Positions 19,679 to 33,034 of a stretch of 64,000 nt of DNA are shown here, piece by piece. The notes beneath the pieces are model-generated. The model searched no databases and was not told where the DNA came from. It worked only from the letters and a program-made list of their open reading frames with translations. Position 1 is the stretch's first letter; every line of letters begins with the position of its first letter. The stretch lies in NCBI GenBank assembly GCA_018398575.1, contig JAGTXZ010000014.1, forward strand, positions 1,302,001-1,366,000. The letters run 5' to 3'. Source of the stretch: Ampelomyces quisqualis (lineage: Eukaryota > Ascomycota > Dothideomycetes > Pleosporales > Phaeosphaeriaceae). Position numbers and translations under genes: made by a program.

Positions 19679-19882
19679 GAGCGCTCTGTGCCATGCATAA
19701 CAGGAATGAGTAGCAGTGGTCGCTTCGTCATAGCCGACATACCAACCTTGGGGCCGAAGAGAAGGCGAGAAGACGATGAAGATATACCCAGGCCAAACAT
19801 GATGGTAGGAGATGCGCCGTGGACGGGCGCGACTGGAGCGAACGCTACCGAAGTCAAGAGGCCGAAAGTCGAGTGGGCATGA
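19679..19882 (+). other. Coding-like in-frame extension after the U1-C stop
   Basis: Immediately after the U1-C stop the same frame reads 67 sense codons to a TGA at 19880-19882, including SSSGRFVIADIPTLGPKRRR, a KRRREDDED nuclear-signal-like run and VKRPKVEWA at the end. It could be an alternative 3' exon, a readthrough tail, or chance. A 90-nt GTATGC..ACAG intron at 19614-19703 would remove the stop and keep the frame. Confidence 0.4.
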
Positions 19883-21314
19883 GCGAATGAGGATGTGTGT
19901 ACAGTACGTCCCTGCCATGCGCCGTGATCAGACTCGAGCTTACAGTGTGGTGTAGTAAAGCAAACATGTAACACAATCAATAATGAAATATTCTGTCTGC
20001 TCCACAATACTTGATCGCTCGCATGCCCAAGACCTCCGTTCTGGCATTACTCCTCCATCCCCGTCATCTCCATGCCCAACTCCTCTTTCACTGTACACTT
20101 CTTATCCCACGAAACTCCCTTCCGCCGCAAACCCCAGTTTGTACTTTTTGATCGCCGACAAACTTCCAGCCATTTCCGGCTCGGCTTATGACATGGCTTT
20201 ATACCTCAGATATCATTACTATACTAGAACATGGATTGAAGAAGGTCCACGTGGCCTCGCGTAGAGGACTCGGGGATCTGGTATACCGCTGATTAGATAA
20301 CACGCTCCTAACTGGTCGTGAGCGTCTTTAGACTGCTCGTATTGGTTAGATCTCTCACTTGAAACCTTTCAGAAAGTTTACGTACCAAGCTGATTCATAC
20401 TCCTTGTCAACCAGGATTCTTCCGTCCAAGTGCGGCACGGCACGAAAAACCTCATAGCACATTCCTGCTGCACTCGAAGTGGAAGCTCACGTCTTTTTCT
20501 CTCAACCATTGGACTAGGAATTCGTAAATCCATATTAGAACGTCGCCCATCTCATGTGCTCAATGGTCGGTGCTCGAGAACATCTCTGGCACGTGTCATC
20601 TAGCACTGCTGGGGCGCAAAAGGTCACGGTGCGAATTCAACGGCGTTTGCGCGGAGCAAACATATTCCAATAACGATCGATCCAAAATTATACTCCTGCG
20701 GTTTGGAATATGGGTTTAAAAGATGGAGGCGCCATCCTGTCGATACTCCACATAGAATCGCACATACCTCGATGCTTGAGGGCAGAGACAAAGGGCGATG
20801 TACAGAGGTCAGTCTTGCATTCATCCTGAACGATATAGACAGGTGAGAGGAAGGGTGGAAGAGAAAACAGCATAGCTTGAAGTTCTGATGTTCTTCTGAT
20901 TGGGCGTTTTAGATCGACCAAAAGAGAACTCAGCAGCGGTTGTGGAAGAGCTCTAGATCTCTTTGAACAGCACGATCTGGTTCTTTCCGTAAGTCTGGAG
21001 AAGAGGGAGGCACGTGGAGCAAAAAACATTCAACAACGGGTATTCGCCAGTGGTCACCCACCTGACTACTAATCCGCCGGTCACAAGCTTGAGTACCGCT
21101 GAGCGAACGGGAAGCGCTATTTTCTTGAACCTATGGTCGAATGTGGAAGCAAGGCAAAGTTTAATATAATATCAACAAATCTTTGTCAATGGAAAAGGGT
21201 GCTGACTGCGAAGGATCAACATGCCAAACCTCGCACTGAGTACCGCAAACTCGAATCACCTAGTCAGACCATCTTATACTAGGTACAAGGTTAGCTTGTT
21301 ACCACGTGTAGACT
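19883..21314. other. Intergenic region without a supported gene
   Basis: Only short, non-overlapping open frames are present and none resembles a known protein. It precedes the 3' end of the first subtilisin gene. Confidence 0.4.
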
Positions 21315-22711
21315 TCAATGTTTACTAACTCCAGTCTGCTCAGCCCCATTGTATGCCAGCAAATTTGCTGTATCCTCCGGAACTTCCGTGACAGCATCCT
21401 GTGCCGCGAGGCTTTGAATCGTTTCGCACAATGTATCTACTTCAGCCAGTCCTGCTCCGAGTAGATACGCTCCCAAGCCAGCAATATGTGGAGACGACAT
21501 TGAGGTACCAGATATAATGTCTGTCGAACCGTTCAAATATGTGCTCAGAATATCGACACCAGGAGCAAGAATGTCTGGTAAATTGTATTAGCAACAATGT
21601 AGAGAAGGCAGCAAGCGCATGAGACTTGCGCAACATACCAACTCCAGGCCCGTAATTCGAAAAATATGCAAACTCATCAGTTTGATTTGTGGCTCCGACA
21701 GTGCAAACACTAGGCTCGCCTGCTGGTGACGAGCTCGCTACATCGTCGATTTCATTTCCTGCTGCGACGGCTACGAAGACACCGGATTGAACTAGTGCTT
21801 TGGCCTATATATCACAACCATGAGTAAGAGTTTCTCAAACGTTCGATGAATGGTGTGACTTACAGCATCATCAATGCTTTTCTTCTTCGGCCCACCGAGA
21901 CTCAGATTCAATACGCTTCCTTTCGGACAGTCTTGCGTGCGGTTCTTGATCGCGTACTGGAAGCCAGAAAGAATAGTAGATACACTGCCACTACCGGACG
22001 AATCGAGGACTTTGATGCTATAAATTTTCGTCTTCTTTGCCACGCCGTATGTCTTGGACCCGATGGTTCCAGCCACGTGTGTGCCATGGCCGTCGCCGTC
22101 GATGTTGTTGTCTTCACCGCTCAAATCTACCAGTGCAGTTGCGCCTTTCGAGCAGTTAGTGCATCGGAGAAGCACGAAATGAGAATAAGGGGGCACGTAC
22201 GGCCTTCGAAATCGGGGTGAGCGGCATATATGCCTGTGTCCATGATGTATGCACATGTGCCCTTGCCTGCACTGTCATCATATGTGTATGTCGTGCTGTC
22301 GGGTTCGAGGGAAGATAGGCGTGAAATGCCCCAGGTCGCGTTTTTTTGTTGGATGATAGATGTGGTGTGAAACATTACGTCTTCTTCGATGTATTCGACC
22401 TTGGGGAGATATTAGATGAAAGGATGCGGCGTGCAAGCACGGTTATGTACCTTATCAGAGACTTTCAATTGCCGTTTCTCCTCAATAGTCAACGCGCCCG
22501 CGAAGCCTGTGAAGCCGGTCATACTGTAGGCATGGCTTGGCATGGTCGTGAGAGAGGCCTTGAGTTGGCTGACAGCCAAAGTGCCCATGTCGTCTCTGAG
22601 TTTGACAATGTAACGACCAGATATAGCCCTTGGTTCAATTATTCTTGGGCTGCTGAGGCGTGACGCTACAAAGGTAGCGGATGCTAAAGTAAGCAAGATT
22701 GAGAATAACAT
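21315..22711 (-). CDS. Secreted subtilisin-like serine protease, proteinase K type (copy 1, five exons)
   Basis: complement(join(21315..21574,21639..21804,21864..22144,22201..22399,22451..22711)), 388 aa. A signal peptide (MLFSILLTLASATFVAS) is followed by an I9 inhibitor propeptide (GRYIVKLRDDMG..VEYIEEDVM) and an S8A catalytic domain. The triad is Asp141 in YIMDTGIY, His173 in DGHGTHVAGT and Ser327 in SGTSMSSPHIAG. The oxyanion Asn is in VAAGNE. All introns are 51-64 nt with good borders. It lies about 3.3 kb from a second, more conventional paralogue (25997-27236). It differs in sequence throughout, for example SGEDNNIDGDGHG instead of AGDGDNSDGNGHG, and has four introns instead of one. 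It should be an extracellular, broad-specificity protease. No inactivating change is seen. Confidence 0.9.
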
Positions 22712-25700
22712 GTTGCGCTCCTATTTCGATAATGCGAAATCACTGTGTGCTGAAAGTCTGTCTCGATTGTGATCTGAAATTACGAAAGGGTTTGCAGAAG
22801 GGCGGTAATTTATACACATGTCTCTTCTAGTTAGTTTTTTGTTGTGCACTGAGCTTGGAGCTTGAAGAACTTGCACGCGGTTGCACGGCATTATAAAAGA
22901 TGCTTGGATCTCGCTGAAGCGCTTTGCTTTGGGGTTGAGTGCATGGTGCGACACGTACAGCAAAACAGAGCTCTGGTGTAAACCTCAATTCGATGTCGAA
23001 AGTGACAATGAGAGACTACCTAGCCACGGGTACCTGCGGGGAAACGCTGTTCACTGGCAACGTCCGGCTCGTGCAATGTCGAACGAGCAAAGCATTGATC
23101 TGTATGCTGATACGGACCCCAGAGGTTTTTCTAGTACTCTAGCATGATAGTACCGCGTTGCGGGACGATATCGCTTGTACATCTGTTGTATGACCTCTCA
23201 TTTACACTGAAGCGAGCCCCTCGGGGCCTCCCGCCTTGTATGGTTAGGGCATTCAGGCGCGTCAATCGTAGGATTCTACATGTATAACAACTCCTCCTTA
23301 CCCAGTAGGTAGCTTAGACCGTGTAGGCTATTGCGCGCAGTGATGTTCTAAGACGCAGCTATTGCGACAGCATCCAATACATAAGAGCCACTCGCATGGA
23401 TAGTGACTATCGGTCACCGACTGCGTTGTTGCGTTTTCTGGTTCGACAGCACATCTGTACTACGACGACTTGGTAGTTCGTTCCCGAGGATTGCGGGATC
23501 TTCGTGTAGTCCAAGCAGCTCATGCGAGCGTTCCATGAAGAATTAGCCATATGATTGGGGGATAGCAACAAAGCACCAATCACATTGTTGAGGTTTGTCT
23601 CCACACTACGGAATCCTGCGCGCTGGTCGACAACGAGATAAGACTGGAGGTTACATACGCACGCGGAAGCAAAGGTTTTAGAGGGTCGCAAGAGTCTCAT
23701 GCATCTCATCCGCCGTATGATCGCACACGCGTGGGGGCCGTGCGTGAAACAGATTAGCCAGGACGTTATTGGTTAAGATTGAGTATGAGTTGTATGACGC
23801 GGGGTAGTCCTTCGTTAGGAATTCGCCGAGTTAAAAAACTTGCCAACTTCCATTTGCTGTCTCGGTGCGTGTAACCATAGTCCAAACCGGCAAGAGAAAG
23901 TATCTACCTCAGTGGGCTGTGTTTCTTCCTCCCTAGTATTAATGGAATACTCACGGAGTCGCAGAAATTCGTTTGAGTCCCGGGTCGCTGATGCAAACTC
24001 TGCATAAGGAGCCATCAACAAGTATCAGTCGCAACAGCATGCCTGCTGAAGCTCAAGGCTTCAAATCTGATGACAGTGAGCTGATACAGCTGTTTTATAG
24101 CATCATCTTCATACAGGTTGCACGTTGACATCAGTGATTACCGTGATTGGCGTAGTCGAGAGTTGTGATCCTACCACCTAACTTCGTCCTGTAGGCACAC
24201 ATGTAGATTCTTGCGGAAACACGTCACGTAGTGAGGTAGGTGCGCTTCTTGCAACCATGGCTCATACCTTGTAGAACGGTGAGGTGTTGTGGAAGGAAGG
24301 AAAGAAAGTTTTATGTTGAATAAAATATGAGAGAAAAGTAGTAGAAGAGGTGAACCTGTCGCTGAAGCGAACCGAAAGAGGCGGCCTCCTGAATTAGCTT
24401 GGGTATAACACCCATGTTTTGGTGTCTTAGTTACCTGACTAGCGAGCTGCAACCGCTTTGGCCAGCAGATTCCTAAATCAAATACTTTGGCACTACCTTA
24501 GATCAAAGTGTGTCGATCGCGATACTGAACGAGCACTATCGAATACGTCATGCTATCGACGCCCTGTGAGTGCCGATGGATCTCCTATATCTTGCCTTGT
24601 TGACATGGCTTCTATGTAGTCGCATATGTGCTATGGGCATGCTAAGGTTTGGAGACCAATAAGTATGGCAAGATTTGTCTGTTCCTCAACCCTCTAGAGT
24701 TGTCAATTATCCGATCACAAATTACCCATCGCTGATTGAATACTGGTTTTCCCAAACCTCAGCTCGCCCATCGTCAAGGGAACGCTTGTTCAAACCGCGT
24801 TGAGTTTGTGCTGCTTCACATCTTCGGAATGCAAGTTGCGATCGGCTAAGTCACGATTCATCTAGGCGAGAGCCCAGATACGTGGCGCTCTAGAACCGCG
24901 GCAGGACTAGTCAAGGGCGTGGTGATCCTGCTCGCAGCAGATAAATGAAGTGCATGGATTCAGAGAGCTTGCTTCAACGCACTACGATCTTCATTGCCCC
25001 AAAGTGTTGATATGATGACGATATAGATCTATTGCGCGACTCTTGTCCACTCGTCATCGTTTTTGTTTTCCCAGCAAACTCGTTACGTGCAGAGGCACAT
25101 TCGCTTCCGCCGAAATATCTCCAGCGTGACTGGCGATCTGGTATATGCGAAACGGTGACGTTGATCACAAGCATTTTCCCACACAACCATTTATTCCACC
25201 TGGAACAGATCTGGAGATCGCAAGCGGAGGAATTACTACTAGGGACAATCATACAGGGCAAATAAAGAGGTGTCGTAATGGGTAATACCTCCTAATGTCA
25301 AAGAGCGCAAGGATTCTTTTGCTCCGCCACAAGAGGCTTGACATGGATTTTGCGTCATTTCAAGGCACAAACTGTCCCAGAGACAATGGAAGCACGAATA
25401 AAACTAAATACGGCCCCACAGTGCACTGCACAAGGCTCGCGCAGAACCATGCAATGTGCACCCGCTTTCAACCTCGGGACTCACGCCAATGTTACTCTCG
25501 GCGCGTGCAGATGAGTTTGTGTGCCGTACTTTGTTACTTCCCGGTTCGATGTCGTACGACAATGCAACGTGACACATTGGGTGATGGTGGTGTAAATGCG
25601 GCAACGCCGTTTGCCTAAAGCGATAGGATGCATGCTAAACAAAGGCTCTTCTCTTTGTTCAAATTGCGTAACAATGTTGGATCGCGGGGTGAGAAGTGGT

Positions 25701-25996
25701 TTATAGATGGACTGAGTAGAGAAAGGATGGCGCGCTGACAATATCACACTTGCAGCTGGGTCGAATATTCTTTCAGGCAGGAGAAAGGAGATATGACTGA
25801 GTTTCAGTGTGATCTGAGTTTGTTAAAAACCAGCATTACTTCTTATCGGTAGACGCTATTCTAGAAACCGTGCACATTCATGCCATCATGCTTACAACAA
25901 ATACAATAAAGTCACAGTGACTTTGTACAAGACTCCGTGCTCCCACATCTAATCATAGAGTATTATGCGAGCAATGCAAAGCTCATCAAAGACCTC
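22712..25996. other. 3.3-kb gene-poor stretch between the two protease genes
   Basis: Only short scattered open frames (for example 23407-23709 minus and 25295-25618 plus) without recognisable products. I found no terminal repeats, transposase fragments, tRNA or rRNA by eye. The first part is the promoter of protease copy 1. Confidence 0.4.
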
Positions 25997-27236
25997 TTAA
26001 ATGCTGGGGTTACCGTTAAAAGCAATGTAGTTCTTCGTGGTGCCCTTGAGACCGGTGATCTTATCCTTGGTGGAAAGCTCAGTGAGACGGCTGGACAGCG
26101 CAGCAGGGGTCTTCTTGCCCTCAAGGCCCAGAATATAAGCGGCAAGACCAGCAACATGTGGGGTAGCCATGGAGGTACCAGATATGGAGTTGGTACCGCC
26201 GTTGTTCCAGGTGGACAGAATGGAGACACCAGGGGCGTGAATGTCGACGACAGTGCCGTAGTTGGAGAAGGAAGCAGCCCTGTCAGAGCTATCGATAGCA
26301 CCAACAGTGTAGGCTGTGGGCTCAGAAGCAGGCGAGGAGTTTCCAGCGTCAGCACCGTCATTACCGGCGGCAACGGCGAAGAAAACACCGGCGGAGACGG
26401 CATTGGCAGCGGCAGAGTTGACGGCGGTGGACCTTACGCCTCCAAGAGACATACTGCCGACCGCGCCGTTGGGGCAGTCGCGGGTTTTTGCATCGTTAGC
26501 AACGTAGTTGATACCAGCAATAACACCAGAGTTGGAGCCAGAACCGCTGGCGTCAAGCACTTTAACGCCGTAGAGCTTAGCGGCCTTAGCCACACCGTAA
26601 GTTTTGGAGCCGACAGTACCAGCACAGTGAGTTCCGTGGCCGTTGCCGTCGCTATTATCGCCATCACCGGCATAGTTGGCAACGAAGGTGGCACGGCCTT
26701 CGAACTCGGGATGAGCAGTATAGATACCAGTGTCCACAACGTACACACAAGTGCCGGCTCCGGCAGTGCTGTCGTAAACATAGGAGGTGGAACTATTTTG
26801 GCGGTCCACGTGAGAGATACGGGACAAACCCCATGTTGAAGAGCTCTGAGTAACGTAGGCCTTCTTGTCGAGGCTGTCAAACTCGCCAAGGTTTGCATTG
26901 ACAACAGCATCCTGCTCGATGTATTCGACCTGTACTTGATCAGCATGTACAAATAGACGCTGTTGCTACTACACTTACACCGGGAAGGTTGCTAATCGTC
27001 TCAACAATGTCATCAGCCATCTCGGCGGCGAAGCCACCGAAGTTGCCAAAGCTGTAGACGTGGGTAGGGTCCTTTTTGAGCAGCTTCAGAGCGGTATCTA
27101 TGAAAGCTTGACGGTTTTCGTTCTTCATCTTGACGATGTACCTTCCGGGAATAGGAGCACCAGCACGGGGAACGATCATTGGAGCGGGAGCCGCAAGTGC
27201 CAGAGGCAGAGAGGCAAGGAGGACCGACAGCTTCAT
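25997..27236 (-). CDS. Secreted subtilisin-like alkaline serine protease, proteinase K type (copy 2)
   Basis: complement(join(25997..26929,26979..27236)), 396 aa. Signal peptide MKLSVLLASLPLALAAPAP, an I9 propeptide (GRYIVKMKNENRQAFIDTAL..VEYIEQDAVV) and an S8A domain with Asp152 in YVVDTGIY, His184 in GNGHGTHCAGT and Ser339 in SGTSMATPHVAG. The oxyanion Asn is in VAAGNDG. The single intron (26930-26978, GTAAGT..ACAG) lies in the propeptide, at the same place as the first intron of copy 1, before VEYIE. It is related to fungal alkaline proteases known as virulence-associated enzymes and allergens, and should degrade extracellular protein. Identity is secure; substrate range is inferred. Confidence 0.94.
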
Positions 27237-30200
27237 GATGGCGAGAGATGAACGAAGGAAGTCTTCAAGGCAAAAGTAGCGGTCGGTTGATGTTTTTGGG
27301 TCGAGTGCTGCCGTGCTCGTTGAGTCAATGCCTGGTGTGTGGAAGGGGCGCGACGTTGTACCTCTTATATAGACGTAACGGAGACTTGACGGTGGAAGCG
27401 GATCGGAGGAGGCGAAAACACCTTCCAATAATGGACTTACAGTACCAGGTTTCAGCGAAAACAAGCGGCTCAACGTGGTTGTCCCTCTTGGTTGTCCAGA
27501 TTGGGTGGTGGTACAGCGTCTTCCGGCACTACTTCCTGCCTAGAAACCGCAGTAGCGTTTATGAAGCGTGGTAGAGCGGTCTAAGAGAAAGAAAGAGAAT
27601 GGACCTGTGTACCAGTGTCAGTGGGTCACATGGGCTTGTCTCGGCAGGGTGCAATTCATATTAGGCTGCTTACTGCCTTAGGTATGTGGATCAGATGGCA
27701 TGGGCACGTCAATGTAGATGGCGTCAGTGTCATGCAAGTAGGCACGGGATGGAGTAATGTGTAGCAGAGTAGAGTGGAGCCTGATAAGGGAGGGCCAACA
27801 GGGTGACTGGCTAGGGGTCAGGTCGGTGCAGAGACGAGCATCTTATGTATGCATGCGTTCTTGGGTGTTTTCGAGTACACCCCACATCCCACAGGAATTC
27901 GTTTGCCGGTCGCACTTTCATTGATACGGTTGGGCTTTGGCCGAGATGGCGGCGCTGGCTCAAGGCAGATCACGTCGCTTGCTCGGATTGTTGCTCAGAT
28001 TGATGCACATTCACTCCGAACCCCTGAAGGCTGGACCCGTTGCTTTGGGACAACCCGCACCGCCACTTTACAGACCACTGGAATGCACATCTTCGTTCGA
28101 GACCAAGAGATAAGAGTCGTACAAACCCGTTGGGGACGACTGAAATTGGGCGATATCTTGCAGGTGGATGGACTGCACGTGTCTTTCAGATGCTGTCCGA
28201 GTCTATGACTTGCCGAACATCTGTCATCTGTTGCACCGGCTTTTGTTCTGTGTCGTGATAGGCCGGTGTCCTAGGAGTCGGTCGTGGCCCCTTGGGAGCG
28301 CGGCGTGGCTCTAGCGTCAACCAATAAGAAGCGTTCTTGGGAGCACCCACAACCGACTTACGCCAAAAGGAAAGACAAACCCGCTGGTGCCGGAGGATAA
28401 AGTGCTGGAATGTCGGCTGCTTCGAGACTTGATGGCAGTCTTTGTGGTCACAAAAGCGCTAGAAATAGGGCAAAGAACGTCTGTGGGAACCCTCGGATGT
28501 GCAGCTTCCGGTATGTATACACAGGCTCTCTATAGTTTCGATGTACATCGGTATAACACCCATAGATGTCGATGGTGAGTATTTACCTTAAGAACATCAG
28601 ACATGGGACAATTGGCGGTCGTTTCCCTGCATCAACTCTGACACCCTCGATCCGCTGAGGACACCGCCAAGGCCAAATCAGCCAACCATCTCAAGTGAAT
28701 CTAGCCCCACACTCACATTACGTTAGACCCAAAAGTCTAAAATCTCAACTTCTCAAGATCCTCTACTTTAACAGCACAGATAAGCACCTTCGTGACATCT
28801 TTCTATATTTTTTTCTACGCTTATAAAATTGGCGTGATTTAAATACTTTTTCTGCTCACTAGACACAGAAAATGTTTTAGGTGTGTGGGTGGCTTTGAAG
28901 GGCTTCAAGACAGGGGCTTATGGGGGCGGGCAATAACGTTTCCCGATCCGCTAACCAGCATGCAAGACCGAGGCCACTAACATTCAGCTTATACCCAAAT
29001 TACCTCCTTCTTTAGGTCCTAGCTGGTGCACACTGCAGATCAATATATCTCCCCTGCTACTATTAGCCGCACCTCAGACAAGGCGATACCAAAGCTTGGC
29101 GGGTGAACTGGATAGGCGAACACAGAATTGCCAGGCGCCTATCAGTATTGCACCATTAAGTGGCAGTATGGGGTGCCTTTCAGGTGCATGCTACGTCAAC
29201 ATGCTACTTGCAATGATCGTACGTCACTTTACCCTCTTTGAGCACACTGCGGAATGTGATACCACAGGCACAGAGCTTGTTCAGGCTGTGCTTAGCATAT
29301 AGACAAACGCCATCGACGTCTAGCTGCTCGCTTGTAGAGATGACTCCCGCGAAGATCACTACTTCAAGCCACCCCCAGAAAGTTTTAACTGTGCTGACTC
29401 GGGGTTGAAGTGCAGATTATCCTTGGTACGACTCCAGAGGTTTACTGCACGTTGCGAAAAATACTCCGGTGACTGATATAGCCTGGTGCGCCGCCGACCG
29501 GTACGTAGTGTGTGTAGTGGTGATCATGGAACGACCCAACCCGGATCTCATCGGAAAAACGAAGCATTCGCCAAGCCGCACCTGCCACGAATCGCCCCAC
29601 ACCTTCATTAATTCTTGCAGTCGAGACGTTGCAGCTCTCCAAATCCAGGTTTCCTTCTCATTATTCATGGCAGGTAGATAGACCATCTACAAAATCAAGC
29701 TTGATATTTGAGATGGCTGCTGCTAGGAACATGGCATCGCGGCGGCCAGTTCGAAAGGGAATCTTTTGGAACTGCGATTCCTAGACAGGTTTGCCCTTGA
29801 TGAGATTTGGTAATCAGACAGAACAGATGTTACACATACGCCCATTGTTGAATCCAAATGTCCCTGACGTTCTTGTCTTCTAGCTGTGCCCTTGAATACT
29901 TTGTGATGTTTGAACAATACCTGCCAAGGCTGTCCGTTACATACTTGTGTCGTCGATGTAGATTACTCGGGCCAAACAGTTCCATCCGAAAACTCCTAAA
30001 GGATTACCCGGGCTTGTTGCTTGCGATACCGACGGAGTCGCCGATGGGCCTGAGGAATGTGGCGCGCCATCGGAAAACGCCCTAGAACTACGGAGTAGTC
30101 TCACTGTTCAATCCCATGAACGTATCTTGCGGCATCTTCCGCAAGTTGTTCAAATTCATATACGTCGCCTGTTTAGCTCTACAAAACCTTTCGCGTACAA

Positions 30201-33034
30201 TCTTGGTGTAGTGATGCCAACCGTGGAAACGTTCATGCACACCCAAATACTGCTGCATAAAATCGACATATTTTGGTCCATTTATTCCGCACGGACCTTT
30301 TTGCCGTATTTTCAGTGATTTGTTATCAAGCCGTACTCCGTATAGCCCACATTATTATCTCTTCCACAACGCGTTCTCTCACGCTTAGTGAAGCTGTAAC
30401 TACACTTGCTGTTTTTGCTGTTCTTAGTGTCCTCTAAGTTTTTCATAAGATGTTGACCGCAATGCCTAGTTATTTTAATAACCAGGATGTAGAGTAGGCG
30501 TCTGACGATAGGGTGGAGGAGTAGGAGGAGGATTAGGCTTCTTACGGCACTGTGGTGCTGTTAGAAAGTCAGCTTGAAGAGATCCCAATTCATCACCACC
30601 TGCCTGTATAGGCTTAGCGTTGATACAAGATTCTGTATCACATTAGTATGTGTATATATATATGTATGATACCATATGTACAATTTTTTTGCCTCAGATA
30701 CCATATCTAGCAACCTCTAATCTGCTCGCTTGCAGATGAGCTGGCCAGGAAAAGCAGTTTGCAAATACATACGATAGTGAATCAGATCTTCCCGTATGCG
30801 GCAGGAGTGTCCGGGACCATAGACCATGGTACCCAGACCATAGCACGCATATGACCTGCTGCCTCGCGCGCATGTCTTTTAGGGCGGTCGATCAATCGCG
30901 ATAGGCTCCAAATATGCCGAGTTTCTTTGTTGTGTAAAACTTAAGGTTTTATGCCCAAATCTACGGCAGTTGTTCTTGAAGGAATATAATTTAGGGCGGC
31001 GCCACACAGCAGTACACTCGTACGCTATTGATACTTATTGTACTGGCTCAAGAGGACCGCGACAAATTTGTGTCACTGTTTGGGCATCCGGTACCTCCGC
31101 TGCCTCGGTCGGATCGGCCGTATTCTTGAACACTTCTATGTACTGTGGTACAAGGCAACACATACTGTACCAGACAGGGGGTGCGACCAGGGATAGATCC
31201 ATGCTCATCTCCGCTGGCCCACATGACCCCTGCTGGTATACAACTGTACTTTTGCCTTGTACCACAGCACGGTGTTCTTTTTGTTTCAGGCTAGGACCGT
31301 GACAGATCGCCGACCTTTCTTGAATATCCCACGCGCAAATAAACATACTGCTTGATTTCAATTTATCATTCCGTAGTCCTACAGAAAGAGGAAAACACGT
31401 GTTACTGAGGCAAGTAACTACGTGGGCGGTATTGAGGATCGTCAACATGATCATCACCCGCAAGACTACGCACCAATGCTGTTAATACATGCGCCAATTT
31501 CTAATCATTGAACCCTATGGAGTACGCGCCTTCGCCCTCGCCATGGATTTGGCTCACCACGTGGACACACACCGCTTGATTACCAAGAATGTGTCACAAC
31601 ATTCCAATCGCCTCACAAGAGGCTGGTGGCTGCCACATGCTCGCTGCGTGCTCGCCACTCGGGATTGGTAAAAGGTTGAGTCGGGATAAAATCACAAACT
31701 GACAAACTGTCGGCCGTACAACGGAAAGTTGCTTCTCACATTCGTTCTCCGACCTCAAAGATCCAGGAAACATTTGTCACGGCACCATGGGCATGAAATG
31801 TGAGGGTCATTCCACCTCTCTAGTATCAAACCCAGTCAAAACATTGTATTACATGGTCCGAAATTCGTCTTCGGGCAAGCGCCGCTGCTCTTTTGTGATG
31901 GACGAGCAGCAAAATCGATTCTAGCTCAAAGCAGGACGATCAATCCCAGCGTGTCAAAGTACAGCTTCATTTAATCACTTATCTCTCAAATGTCATCTTT
32001 CAAGCACACATCATTTTTACCGCGCCGCTCGTTCAATATGTCATTGCTAGAATTCAGAGTACTCCACGACGGATGAACAGGCGCTCCTGAGTTCAATTAG
32101 GTCAAGGGCTTAGAAGCACACGCTAAGCTCCGCAGTCCAGCTCAAGTCGTGGGTTATCAGTTGAAGGTGAATCTTATCTGGACAGTCGCGAGCATAGATT
32201 GACGTGCGTGCTGTTACGACAGACGAGACATGGAGTCACAACTAAGCGCGGAATAGTATTTCTTGAAAAGCAGATTGCAGATCCAGTCCGTCCAATGATT
32301 GAATTACAGACATATGCTTGCGTGATGTATTCTTTTTGAAAAGGCACAGCAAGCGAACATCCTTTGTTTGTCTGCATGATTTTGGAAGAATCGAGGACAG
32401 GAATGCTGTAATTTGGAGGAAGAGAAGAGGATGTCTGATGGCATTTATATGTGCAGCAAGCTTCCCAGTAATGTTCCACATGGGACAAGTTGTTCGGTTG
32501 GGTTCAGGAAGAAAGACATAGTCCCAGAGCATATGACAGAGATATAGCTACTTTCGAAACGGCACAGTGTTGTGATTTGGTTTGTGCTCCATGAGAATTT
32601 GAGAGGACATGAAGTCTGTAACTCTGCTCTTGCGATGAGTCGTTTCCGGAAGGGAGGAAGCGCAAGACATGCGCAGGCGTAAGCACGATTTTCGAGAAAA
32701 GCGACAAGCTGAAGCCAAAGACTGTCGCTGCCAAGACTTTTGGCGCAGCCTGGTTGCAAAACTTGGTGAAGGAAGGTTTCTCAATTATATGCGCCGAATT
32801 TGCCGGATTGTTGATTGGAATAGGCACAGGGAAAATATATCAAGACTAATCGGACGGTGTTATAAGTGAGCGGCGAACCATTGCCCTGACGTCAACGGAG
32901 CCAATCTGGTTGGTTGGCCCTCTATTAGAAAACACTGTCTTGTTGCTGCTCGACTTCGGGTAGAAAGAAAAGCTCTTGGTCGCAAACGAGAGATTTGGAA
33001 ACGGAATCCAGACCAAAGCTCTAGACCAGCAATT
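27237..33034. other. 5.8-kb gene-poor stretch
   Basis: The first few hundred bases are the protease promoter. Beyond that I can support no gene. Open frames are short, overlap in opposing frames and lack domain features; the longest (31035-31463 minus, 142 codons) has seven or more Cys but no convincing signal or intron structure. A/T-rich tracts occur near 28780-28860 and 30640-30700. No transposon termini were recognised. Confidence 0.4.

Noticed and set aside
31035..31463. 142-codon minus-strand frame with several cysteines, considered as a small secreted protein
   Set aside because: The N-terminus is not a convincing signal peptide, no homologous motif is recognised, and a frame of this size is expected by chance in 5.8 kb of noncoding DNA.
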